A stretch of 6,457 nt of DNA from Treponema sp. (GCA_031259515.1 JAIRLK010000025.1:1-6457); one strand, 5' to 3'. Shown: positions 1-5,831, numbered from the stretch's first letter. The notes: generated by a model not told the origin, from the letters alone. Numbers and translations are program-made.

Positions 1-704
1 TTTAGCCAGAGTCCTCTCTGCGCCGAAGTGATGTTGTTGAAGTCGCTGTCGTTCCACAGATCCAATACACCGATATTCCACACCTTTGCCAGTTCGTTCA
101 GGCGGTCAACCATTCTGCCATAGCGCTCGTCGTTGCGCCGGGAACACGAATAAAACAACACGGGACAGTTCCAGGTTTGCCGGGCATAACTTATGATGAA
201 CTCGATGGCGCCGGTTATTGTTGTTTTATCGTAGGCATTCAGATCCCCGGCGGGTCCTACGATGTCGCCCAAATTAAGCATGGTTGCCGTACCACCGCTG
301 GTGTCATTGGTGGAAAGCTGGCAGATGAACAGGTCCACCTTCGCGTTTTTGTCAAACTTCGTCCCGAATTCCAGCCGGTGGACATAGGAACGCTCGTCTT
401 TATCCATCAAGGTCGTGCCCGTAACGGCCTCCACCGTGACGTTGCACTGATTCCTTTTTGCGATATAGTGTGGAAAAGCTGTCCCGCCGCTTCCATAACC
501 GATGGTAACGGAAGACCCCAGAAAATAAAGGGTCTTACCTTTTAGGGGACTGTCCGCCAACGCTTCGATTTTTCCCAGATCGTAGTCCGGGGAGTTACCG
601 TTTGGACCGCATCCCGTAAGAGCGGCAAGGGCCGCGACCAGTACCAGCGCGGCAATTCCTACCGGCGGCTTTTTCAGTGATTCTCTCATCGATTCCCGCA
701 TCAT
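1..704 (-). CDS. SGNH/GDSL-family hydrolase lipoprotein, 3' end outside window
   Basis: The minus strand is open from an ATG at 704 to the window edge (234 residues seen, no stop reached). The N-terminus is a lipoprotein signal: charged start, hydrophobic stretch at residues 14-30, then a lipobox ending Leu-Thr-Gly-Cys32, so the mature protein should be lipid-anchored. The SGNH blocks follow: FLGSSVTIGYGS at 61-72 (block I, Ser65 the likely nucleophile, with Ser replacing the Asp of GDSL), VTGTTL at 94-99 (block II Gly96) and QLSTND at 129-134 (block III Asn133). The closing Asp-x-x-His block would lie beyond the window. These families cleave ester bonds in acetylated sugars or lipids; the substrate here cannot be told. 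Three in-frame ATGs lie close together (704, 701, 689). An AGGAGG lies 15 bases before the first, a long spacing, so a later start is possible. Confidence 0.88.
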   Translation of the reverse strand, partial: MMRESMRESLKKPPVGIAALVLVAALAALTGCGPNGNSPDYDLGKIEALADSPLKGKTLYFLGSSVTIGYGSGGTAFPHYIAKRNQCNVTVEAVTGTTLMDKDERSYVHRLEFGTKFDKNAKVDLFICQLSTNDTSGGTATMLNLGDIVGPAGDLNAYDKTTITGAIEFIISYARQTWNCPVLFYSCSRRNDERYGRMVDRLNELAKVWNIGVLDLWNDSDFNNITSAQRGLWL

Positions 705-806
705 TTTTCTTATTTTGTTCCTCCTGATTCCATTTAGCTTTTGGAAATTCATGCACAAACTCGTTTCGGAACCCGTGCGCGTTAGCGCGCTTACCTGGTT
801 TGGGAC

Positions 807-835
807 AGGATATGGTGTAACAGGAATGGCTTCAA
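807..835 (-). promoter_or_regulatory. Possible sigma-70-type promoter for the SGNH hydrolase
   Basis: On the minus strand TTGAAG (835-830) and TATCCT (812-807) are separated by 17 bases, each matching the consensus at four of six positions. Transcription would start near 800, leaving a leader of about 95 bases before the lipoprotein ATG. The -35 overlaps an inverted repeat at 831-854 (10 pairs including one G-T, loop CGTA), and a second small hairpin (GCGCG-TTAG-CGCGC, 777-790) falls in the leader. Neither hairpin has a T-run, so there is no clear terminator for the gene upstream, and the SGNH gene could also be transcribed by read-through. Confidence 0.3.
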
Positions 836-863
836 AACTTCGTAAAGTTTTGGAGTCAGCCCT

Positions 864-1889
864 TTACGCCTTTACACCGTATTTCTGTTGCGCGGGGTTG
901 ATCCATACCCAGCCGTCTTTAAACGAAACAAAACCCGACAGAAATACGAGAACCATTCCGGCGCACTGATATGCTATAGCAGCCGGTACGGCCATTTCAC
1001 GCGGCAGCTTCAGGAAAAACGCCGCTCCAAGGAGTATGGGGAAAACAAAATCCGGCGCGGGTTCCTTTTCTTCTTTGACGTATGCAAGCATGAAACGCTG
1101 AACATACGATCCGCAGTAAAGGGTCATAATAAATATAATCGAATAAGCCGTGAAGTAATACATGGAAAAGAACAGTGTCAGCGCGACCAGAGGAAAGAAA
1201 ACATAGTAGCGTTTCCGTCCCAGGTTTCCCGCCCTTAGTAAATTTCTTACACCTAGGACAATGGCGGTAATTACCGCGATTAGTATCGCCATATCTATAA
1301 TAGACAAATTGAGAAACAATTTTTGCTTAAAAAGCGTCTTTACCTCGCCGACAAAACCAAGACAGCACAGCGTCGTTGAAAATAATATCGATTCAAACGA
1401 ACTGATCTTTTCAAAGTACATCGTATTTGTGTAATACTGCTCATAATATGAACCAAACAACGAGAAATACCCTATGCAGATAACCGCCCCGGTAATAAGC
1501 GGGCTGTTTATTTCATACGCAAAAAAGAGCATGGCCAGAACCTGGCCCATCACAAGTATGTCAAAAAAATGATCCAGAAATTCGCCCAGCACGGAACAGG
1601 TTCCGGTTCTTCTGGCCTGTTTGCCGTCGAGCAAATCGCCGATTAAATAAATGCAGATCAGCAGGGGAATAAGCTGCCAATAGTTGAAGGGATGGACTGC
1701 CCCCCCCCCCCCCCCTATGGAAGCGCGGTAGGCGGCCAGGGTGGCAAGAAACATACAGAAGTTGCCTATCAGCGTCAGCATATTGGCCGGTACGCCCCAA
1801 GGAATAAATTTGAACAGAGGGTCGGAAACATACTTTTCGAACCTGGGCCATAACAGCGATTCATAAACGATTTTTGTTTTTGCTGTCAT
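864..1889 (-). CDS. CDP-alcohol phosphotransferase (choline/ethanolamine-phosphotransferase-like membrane enzyme)
   Basis: This 341-residue membrane protein has the complete CDP-alcohol phosphatidyltransferase signature at residues 85-110: Asp85-x2-Asp88-Gly89-x2-Ala92-Arg93-x8-Gly102-x3-Asp106-x3-Asp110. In the family these acidic residues bind the divalent metal and CDP-alcohol and transfer the phospho-alcohol to a lipid hydroxyl. Its length, about ten predicted hydrophobic segments and the Pro-Ala-Asn-Met-Leu-Thr-x2-Gly motif before the signature resemble choline/ethanolamine phosphotransferases acting on diacylglycerol more than the shorter PgsA or PssA enzymes, but the acceptor is inferred. 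An AGGAG at 1903-1899, nine bases before the ATG, supports the start. The first 29 bases overlap the end of the upstream membrane-protein gene, so the two are probably co-transcribed and coupled. Residues 59-63 are five glycines encoded by a G16 run between the first two membrane segments; a one-base slip would abolish the enzyme. Confidence 0.9.
   Translation of the reverse strand: MTAKTKIVYESLLWPRFEKYVSDPLFKFIPWGVPANMLTLIGNFCMFLATLAAYRASIGGGGGAVHPFNYWQLIPLLICIYLIGDLLDGKQARRTGTCSVLGEFLDHFFDILVMGQVLAMLFFAYEINSPLITGAVICIGYFSLFGSYYEQYYTNTMYFEKISSFESILFSTTLCCLGFVGEVKTLFKQKLFLNLSIIDMAILIAVITAIVLGVRNLLRAGNLGRKRYYVFFPLVALTLFFSMYYFTAYSIIFIMTLYCGSYVQRFMLAYVKEEKEPAPDFVFPILLGAAFFLKLPREMAVPAAIAYQCAGMVLVFLSGFVSFKDGWVWINPAQQKYGVKA
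1700..1715 (-). repeat. G16 homopolymer (C16 on plus) inside the phosphotransferase reading frame
   Basis: Sixteen consecutive C on the plus strand encode Gly59-Gly63 and the first base of the Ala64 codon on the minus strand. The frame is intact at 16. By direct translation, loss of one G gives a TGA at 1660-1658, 14 codons beyond the tract. Gain of one G enters a frame that stops at 1563-1561. Both lose the catalytic motif at residues 85-110. Long G/C homopolymers are classic sites of slipped-strand mispairing. Confidence 0.97.
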
Positions 1890-2574
1890 TGTTTTTTTCT
1901 CCTATAAGAGTTTTTATTTTTTCTTCTTTTTTACAAAAGAATTTGTAATAAATCAAATCTCCGGCGCATATTAATCCCATGCAGACATAGGTCAAACCGC
2001 CGTTGTAAATGCCCCACACCATGTCCGAGCCGTAAAGTACAGTTACCAGCGCTATAGCGCCGTCAATAAGGAAAAATACGCACCATACTTTCGTCGTATC
2101 AAGGCAGTACCTGGTAATTTTTTCCGGCGGCAGTTTGGCTTCGGCCTCCTTGTCAAACAGCAGCACAAAGTGATATATAACGGGCGGCGGAATAAAAAAC
2201 GACATTCCAAAGATGAATATATACGCAAGATCCGCGATGGCCGGATACAGTTTTAACGCGACGCGGGAATTGGTAAAGAAACAAACTACCGCTATGATGA
2301 ACAGGATGACAGGGCACAGGAACAGCGCCCACTTGAGTTTACCCCGGTAGGTCCTGCCATGAAAAAACATATAAAAAGATGCAACCAGAATGATAATACC
2401 GGAAAGAAATTTTGGTTTGACTTTGAATATCACCAGGGAGCAGAAAATCAATATGGGGTAAAGAACAATAACAATGCCTAAAATAGCCTTAATGTGAAAT
2501 CCTCTCCGTTTATGAGCAGGTATCTTACCAGGGATATGACCGGAGAAGTTTTTTACACCGGTGTTTTCATTCAT
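1861..2574 (-). CDS. COG4648-like multi-pass membrane protein
   Basis: This protein of 237 residues has about six hydrophobic segments and a basic, Asn/Lys-rich tail. Its second half carries a pattern I associate with COG4648 membrane proteins: LYPAIADLAYIFIFG, a Pro-Pro turn, LPPEKITRYCLDTTKVWCVFF, then GAIAL and WGIYNGGLTYVCMGL leading into the last membrane segment. In other bacteria COG4648 proteins occur in lipid-like or aryl-polyene-type clusters with acyltransferases and acyl carrier proteins; no biochemical role is established that I know of. The ATG at 2574 is preferred because GAGGAA lies at a proper distance before it. An in-frame ATG at 2586 would add four residues but has no well-spaced ribosome site. 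The stop lies 29 bases inside the phosphotransferase gene, so this is the first gene of a coupled pair and its product is a plausible partner of that enzyme. Confidence 0.75.
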   Translation of the reverse strand: MNENTGVKNFSGHIPGKIPAHKRRGFHIKAILGIVIVLYPILIFCSLVIFKVKPKFLSGIIILVASFYMFFHGRTYRGKLKWALFLCPVILFIIAVVCFFTNSRVALKLYPAIADLAYIFIFGMSFFIPPPVIYHFVLLFDKEAEAKLPPEKITRYCLDTTKVWCVFFLIDGAIALVTVLYGSDMVWGIYNGGLTYVCMGLICAGDLIYYKFFCKKEEKIKTLIGEKNNDSKNKNRL

Positions 2575-2600
2575 ATAATTCCTCATCCTATACTGTTCAT

Positions 2601-2623
2601 AAAAAGCGGCGTGAGGCCGCTTT
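2601..2623 (-). terminator. Intrinsic terminator-like hairpin in front of the membrane-protein gene
   Basis: AAAGCGGC (2603-2610) and GCCGCTTT (2616-2623) form a perfect 8-pair stem with a 5-base loop. On the minus strand the GC stem runs into five T, a standard intrinsic terminator shape. On the plus strand it runs into TTTGTTTT, so it may work both ways. It ends only about 27 bases before the ATG at 2574, too close for a promoter in between, so on the minus strand it would act within the leader (attenuation) or as a barrier to read-through. Confidence 0.55.
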
Positions 2624-2652
2624 GTTTTGGAACTGTTTGTTTACACAATAGG

Positions 2653-2747
2653 CTTGTTCGATACCCCGGTCGGTTATCGAACAAGTCCTGCAATTTCTCG
2701 CCTTGCGGTTGCGAAATTGCGGTTTTTAGCGGATCCTTTGCCGGATC
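2653..2747. repeat. Cluster of three palindromic hairpins in the intergenic region
   Basis: Three inverted repeats follow one another. The first has CTTGTTCGATA (2653-2663) pairing perfectly with TATCGAACAAG (2675-2685), 11 pairs with an 11-base loop. The second has GCAATTTC (2690-2697) pairing with GAAATTGC (2713-2720), 8 pairs, followed on the plus strand by GGTTTTT. The third has GATCC (2732-2736) pairing with GGATC (2743-2747). No plus-strand gene ends here that would need a terminator. They could be leader structure of the minus-strand operon or a dispersed palindromic repeat; the window holds only one copy. Confidence 0.6.
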
Positions 2748-2997
2748 ATGCCGCGCAAAGAAGATAATGTATCATTTCGACACAACGTTAGCCTGTTTTT
2801 GATAGAATCACTTGCGTAGCATGATACAGTAACATATTTTTCTACTTTACCTGGATCTTACTTACATTTTACATTATCGGTGTATGTTATGTCCACCCCA
2901 CGCAGGGGCGGGTATGGGGGTCTGTCCCCGGAACAACGCCGCCGTGAACATTGTGGGGTTTAGGCCAACGCGCCTTAACAACAGAACCTTTACCCCC
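2748..2997. other. Non-coding spacer between divergent operons
   Basis: No reading frame here has a ribosome site or recognisable product. An AT-rich part (2760-2880) contains two nested inverted repeats: GATAATGTA (2763-2771) with TACATTATC (2870-2878), and TGTATCAT (2768-2775) with ATGATACA (2821-2828). A GC-rich part (2890-2930) can fold CCCC/GGGG hairpins. The promoter of the minus-strand lipid operon should lie in or near this stretch, but I could not pick a convincing -35/-10 pair. Confidence 0.4.
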
Positions 2998-3025
2998 TTG
3001 ACATATTGTATCGCTCGTTTAGGAT
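2998..3025 (+). promoter_or_regulatory. Possible promoter of the GntR-slipin operon
   Basis: A perfect TTGACA (2998-3003) is followed after 16 bases by TAGGAT (3020-3025), which matches the -10 consensus at four of six positions. Transcription would start near 3032, giving an almost leaderless message from the ATG at 3034. The AGGA at 3021-3024 sits nine bases before the ATG and could instead be the ribosome site, in which case the true start point is further upstream. YtrA-type regulators often control their own operon; no clear dyad operator is seen here. Confidence 0.4.
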
Positions 3026-3033
3026 TGTATTGA

Positions 3034-3453
3034 ATGAATAGTACAAGAGCGGAACCGGAGCTGAGTTTTTCCCTGAACGCGGCCAACGGCGTGCCGATTT
3101 ACCGGCAGATTATCCAGCAGATCGAATACGCGGTCCTGTCGGAACGGATGCGGCCGGGTGATAAGCTGCCTACCATCCGTTCCCTGGCGGTGGCGCTGAA
3201 AATCAATCCAAACACCATCGCCAAGGCTTACGGCGAACTGGAAATCCGGGGTGTACTTGCGACAAGGGTGGGGAGCGGGACATACGTGTCGGACAAAGCG
3301 CCCCTTCTGGGGGAGGCGCTTTCCGCCGAGGAAGGGCTAAACCGGAAGATACGCGAGGTGCTGGGCCGTTTTGTCCAGGATATGCGGGATCTGGGGGTGG
3401 ACAAGGCCGAACTCCCGGGCCTGATCCGCTCTTACGAAGGAGGAATATTTTGA
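3034..3453 (+). CDS. GntR-family transcriptional regulator, YtrA subfamily
   Basis: This short regulator (139 residues) has an N-terminal winged helix-turn-helix of the GntR type. The core reads GVPIYRQIIQQIEYAV at residues 19-34, RPGDKLPTIRSLAVALKINPNTIAKAYGELE across 40-70 (recognition helix near 57-68), and the wing GVLATRVGSGTYVSD at 73-87. The phrase Ile-Asn-Pro-Asn-Thr-Ile-Ala-Lys-Ala-Tyr is typical of the YtrA subgroup. After the DNA-binding domain there is only a helical tail of about 50 residues, as in YtrA proteins, which lack the large effector domain of other GntR members and probably dimerise through this tail. YtrA regulators usually sit beside ABC transporter genes; here the gene is followed by a slipin with a 4-base overlap. 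It is likely a repressor of its own operon (inference). Confidence 0.9.
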   Translation: MNSTRAEPELSFSLNAANGVPIYRQIIQQIEYAVLSERMRPGDKLPTIRSLAVALKINPNTIAKAYGELEIRGVLATRVGSGTYVSDKAPLLGEALSAEEGLNRKIREVLGRFVQDMRDLGVDKAELPGLIRSYEGGIF

Positions 3454-4601
3454 AGATGTTTACGAAAAAGAACGGACCGGCGCGTCCCGGCGAGGGCCTG
3501 CTTTCGGACAAGCCCCATATTAAAAACCGCCCCGCGCCCCCGGAAAAGAAACGGGATTTTACCCTGAGCGCGGCGGGGCTAGGCATCCTCCTCATTGTGG
3601 GGCTTTTTGTTCTGGCGGGCCTCGGTATGGGCGGCGGCTTTCCCGCGCCGCTTGATCTGGGGCTGTTCCTCGGCCTTCCTGCCCTGACCCTTCTCTGTAT
3701 GATGCTGTTCCCCCGGTGGGTTGCGGCGGTAAAGGTCTGCGTTGTCCTGTCCTGCGCGGCGGCGGCGGCCCAGGCCGCCTGGTTCCCGCGCGCGGATTTC
3801 CCCACAGGCGCGGCGTTGTTTTTCACGGCGCTGGCGGCCCTCATCGTCCCGGCGGTGCAAAAAGTCAACGAATGGGAACGGGCCGTTGTGCTGCGTTTTG
3901 GCCGTTTCCACCGCGTCAAAGGCCCCGGCCTCTTTGTCCTTGTCCCGCTTGTGGACAGGGTTACGCAAATCGTGGACATCCGCATACGGGTAACGGACTT
4001 TGCCGCGCAAGAAACCCTTACAGGCGACTCGGTAACCGTTACCGTGGACGCCATCTGTTTCTGGCTGGTCTGGGACCCGGAGAAGGCGGCGCTGGAGGTG
4101 GAGAACTACCGGGACGCGGTGATCCTCTCCGCGAAAACGGCCCTGCGAAACTCCGTGTCAAGCCACGACCTTTCAACCTTTCTGGAACACGGCGAAATCA
4201 TCCAGAAGCAAATACAGGAAGAAGTTGACCGGAAAACCACCGAATGGGGCATTACCATACAGCACATCGAAATAACCGACATCCAGATACCCGAAGAACT
4301 CCAGGTCTCCCTCTCCCGCATTGCCCAGGCGGAGCGGGAAAAGAAGGGCCGCATCCTTCTTGCCGACGCGGAGATAGCGATTGCCAAGAAACTGGAAGAG
4401 GCGGTAACGATTTACGCGAAGAACGAACCGGCGATGAAGCTGAAGATACTTTCGATCTTGAACGAGGGCCTCAAGGCGGGGAACTCGATGATGCTGGTTC
4501 CCAACTCCATTACCGGGGAACTCAAGGCGAAAGACATCTTCGGCCTTGGAGCGCTGACGGAACTGCGCCGGAAAGACGCTGAGGACGAAGGCGGAAGTTA
4601 A
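3450..4601 (+). CDS. Slipin / stomatin-like SPFH (band 7) membrane protein
   Basis: This 383-residue protein has an SPFH/band 7 domain from about residue 136 to 300. It opens with VNEWERAVVLRFGRFHRVKGPG (139-160) and continues through PLVDRVTQIVDIRIRV and a segment ending near IPEELQVSLSRIAQAEREKKGRI. A charged helical tail (about 285-340) suits oligomerisation, and NSMMLVP at 345-351 matches the usual slipin C-terminal region. Slipins build membrane-bound ring or lattice scaffolds and are often paired with NfeD or a protease; neither gene is in this window. The N-terminus is unusual: a proline-rich basic leader, then about four hydrophobic segments (roughly 41-58, 67-87, 91-110, 118-135) instead of one short anchor. 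Translation probably starts at TTG 3450, six bases after AGGAGG (3438-3443) and overlapping the regulator's stop as TTGA. ATG 3456 is the alternative, two codons shorter. Confidence 0.9.
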   Translation: MKMFTKKNGPARPGEGLLSDKPHIKNRPAPPEKKRDFTLSAAGLGILLIVGLFVLAGLGMGGGFPAPLDLGLFLGLPALTLLCMMLFPRWVAAVKVCVVLSCAAAAAQAAWFPRADFPTGAALFFTALAALIVPAVQKVNEWERAVVLRFGRFHRVKGPGLFVLVPLVDRVTQIVDIRIRVTDFAAQETLTGDSVTVTVDAICFWLVWDPEKAALEVENYRDAVILSAKTALRNSVSSHDLSTFLEHGEIIQKQIQEEVDRKTTEWGITIQHIEITDIQIPEELQVSLSRIAQAEREKKGRILLADAEIAIAKKLEEAVTIYAKNEPAMKLKILSILNEGLKAGNSMMLVPNSITGELKAKDIFGLGALTELRRKDAEDEGGS

Positions 4602-5329
4602 TCGCGCAGGGCGACGTTTTCGTTTCCGCCGGGCGGGAACATATAGAGGTCGGGCAGTTTGAAAGTACGAACCCTGGAGTAGGACTTGAGCGCGGCCGGG
4701 TCGCTTATCATGGGTATCCTGAAAAAGTGATTCAGGGTTTCAAAGCCCGGCGCCTCGATGTGGATGGAATATTCAAAATTCCCGCGCTCCCCCGAGGCGG
4801 CGGCCTCTACCGGTTTGGGCCAGAAGGCAAAAGTCCCCTTGGTATTAGCGACCAGCGTGTAGGGATTCTGCCAGTTGTTGTTTTTCATCGGGACAAGGAC
4901 GCCGTCCACGCGAAGTTCCACATTCAGTTCCGACAAAGGCTCAAAGTTGACGCCGTTGAACAAGCGGCCGACAATGGTGGGGATATTGTAGACCGGAGTA
5001 TTGTCTACGGCTCCGTCTCCCGGTTTCTCCTGGTGATCCGCCGTTTTCCGCTGGTTATGGGCTACGCGCCTTACCCCCTCGTAGATCAGGGCTGTAATGT
5101 CGGCCCGATCCTGCTGCCGCTCAATCGACATCTGCTCGGCCCTGGCGACGCCCCGGTTCGAGGTAACGTAGCGGGGAGCCGTCCGGTAAAGCACATAGCA
5201 GGCGGCATCGCGCCGGCATTGGGGGCAGGTGCAGACATTGCTCCCGCCGTCTTTTTCGATGGCGTCGCAAATTTCGTTTATTCCCGTGAACACCGTTTCT
5301 TCAACGGAATTATGAATCCCTGAAAACAT
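4598..5329 (-). CDS. ComFB-domain protein with C-terminal beta-sandwich-like domain
   Basis: The first 95 or so residues match the late-competence ComFB family: an N-terminal helix (NSVEETVFTGINEICDAI), a Cys33-x-Cys35-x2-Cys38 cluster, Arg39-Arg40-Asp41-Ala-Ala, then Ala-Pro-Arg-Tyr-Val at 51-55 and a closing helix (DITALIYEGVRRVAH). ComFB proteins have been reported to bind cyclic di-GMP in cyanobacteria. Whether this one does is unknown. Ordinary ComFB proteins stop about here, but this one continues through a charged linker (about 95-113) into a second domain (114-235) with alternating strands (VGRLFNGVNFEPLSELNVELRVDGV, then YTLVANTKGTFAFWPKP, then FEYSIHIEAPGFE). This resembles Ig-like or transthyretin-like folds, by pattern only. 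No signal peptide is seen, so it is probably cytoplasmic. GAGGAA lies just before the ATG. The gene converges with the slipin, the stops sharing TTAA, with no terminator between. Confidence 0.8.
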   Translation of the reverse strand: MFSGIHNSVEETVFTGINEICDAIEKDGGSNVCTCPQCRRDAACYVLYRTAPRYVTSNRGVARAEQMSIERQQDRADITALIYEGVRRVAHNQRKTADHQEKPGDGAVDNTPVYNIPTIVGRLFNGVNFEPLSELNVELRVDGVLVPMKNNNWQNPYTLVANTKGTFAFWPKPVEAAASGERGNFEYSIHIEAPGFETLNHFFRIPMISDPAALKSYSRVRTFKLPDLYMFPPGGNENVALRD

Positions 5330-5386
5330 ATTTCCTCGCTATGGGGTAAAAAGACCGCCGGCCGTTTTCGGCCCTAATGTTGATTC

Positions 5387-5414
5387 AGTATACTCATTTT
5401 AGACGGATGTTCAA
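5387..5414 (-). promoter_or_regulatory. Promoter of the ComFB-domain gene
   Basis: On the minus strand TTGAAC (5414-5409) and TATACT (5392-5387) are separated by 16 bases; the -10 matches five of six consensus positions. Transcription would start near 5380, about 50 bases before the ATG at 5329. The leader contains a GGCCG-TTTT-CGGCC hairpin (about 5358-5373), followed on the minus strand by a GGCGGTC spacer and five T, a poor terminator shape. Confidence 0.55.
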
Positions 5415-5432
5415 GGTCCCGTTTGGCGTAGG

Positions 5433-5449
5433 CAGCAATTTTACATTTA
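5433..5449 (+). repeat. Left terminal inverted repeat of the deleted IS
   Basis: CAGCAATTTTACATTTA at this position is the exact reverse complement of 5829-5845 (17 of 17). It also contains TTTACA, which may serve as a weak -35 element for the inward promoter. Confidence 0.95.
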
Positions 5450-5456
5450 GAAAATG

Positions 5457-5465
5457 TGCTATAAT
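5457..5465 (+). promoter_or_regulatory. Extended -10 promoter just inside the IS left end
   Basis: TGCTATAAT (5457-5465) is a perfect extended -10 element (TG-n-TATAAT). A TTTACA lies upstream at 5440-5445 with a short 14-base spacing. It points into the element and was probably the transposase promoter. What it now transcribes is only the deleted remnant and possibly sequence beyond. Confidence 0.5.
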
Positions 5466-5546
5466 GAGGCATGGGACGGGGAATACTCAAGGCGCAGCCG
5501 CGCGGTTTTGACCGGATTGGCGGACGGGCTGACCGTGACATAGACA

Positions 5547-5831
5547 GGGAACGAGCACAACAACGTGCTGAAGAACCGGGGATACAATCTGGAACACAAT
5601 TTCGGGCATGGGAAGAACCATGCCTGTGAGACATACGCGGTGTTAAATCTCCTGGGGTTTTTACCGCATGGACTGATGCTGCTTCTGGAGGAGGAATATC
5701 AGAAGATCTGGGGGTCCTTTGGGAGGCGGGAGACCTTTTCCGGGGCGTTACGGTTTTCGTTCCGGCGCTTTCCGCATGAAAGCTGGGAAGCGTTTCTGAT
5801 ATTCGTCCCCGGCGATGAACCAGGCGGGTAA
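5547..5831 (+). pseudogene. C-terminal remnant of a transposase gene
   Basis: The frame read from 5547 gives Gly-Asn-Glu-His-Asn-Asn-Val-Leu-Lys-Asn-Arg-Gly-Tyr, then LEHNFGHGKNHACETYAVLNLLGFLPHGL, and ends at TAA 5829-5831. I recognise this NEHNN...GYxLEHNFGHGK pattern as the C-terminal end of a DDE-type transposase family common in anaerobes, though I cannot name the IS family with certainty. About 90 residues remain. In the same frame a TAG at 5541-5543 closes the upstream side and the expected residues before the Asn-Glu-His motif are absent, so the deletion junction lies near 5541-5550. Confidence 0.75.

Noticed and set aside
177..545. Plus-strand open frame of 122 codons
   Set aside because: It lies antisense to the SGNH hydrolase, which has a lipobox and all expected motif blocks, and it has no ribosome site.
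1561..1851. Minus-strand open frame of 96 codons ending in a Phe-Phe tail
   Set aside because: It is the alternate frame of the phosphotransferase. It matters only as the frame entered after a one-base gain in the G16 tract.
2874..3086. Minus-strand open frame of 70 codons upstream of the regulator
   Set aside because: It overlaps the start of the GntR gene, has no recognisable domain, and lies in GC-rich hairpin sequence.
3203..4054. Minus-strand open frame of 283 codons and other long frames across the slipin gene
   Set aside because: They are shadows in high-GC coding sequence. The plus-strand frames have clear GntR and SPFH domains, while the shadow is low-complexity Arg/Pro/Thr-rich.
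4727..5323. Plus-strand open frame of 198 codons
   Set aside because: It is antisense to the ComFB gene, whose Cys cluster, ribosome site and promoter support the minus strand.
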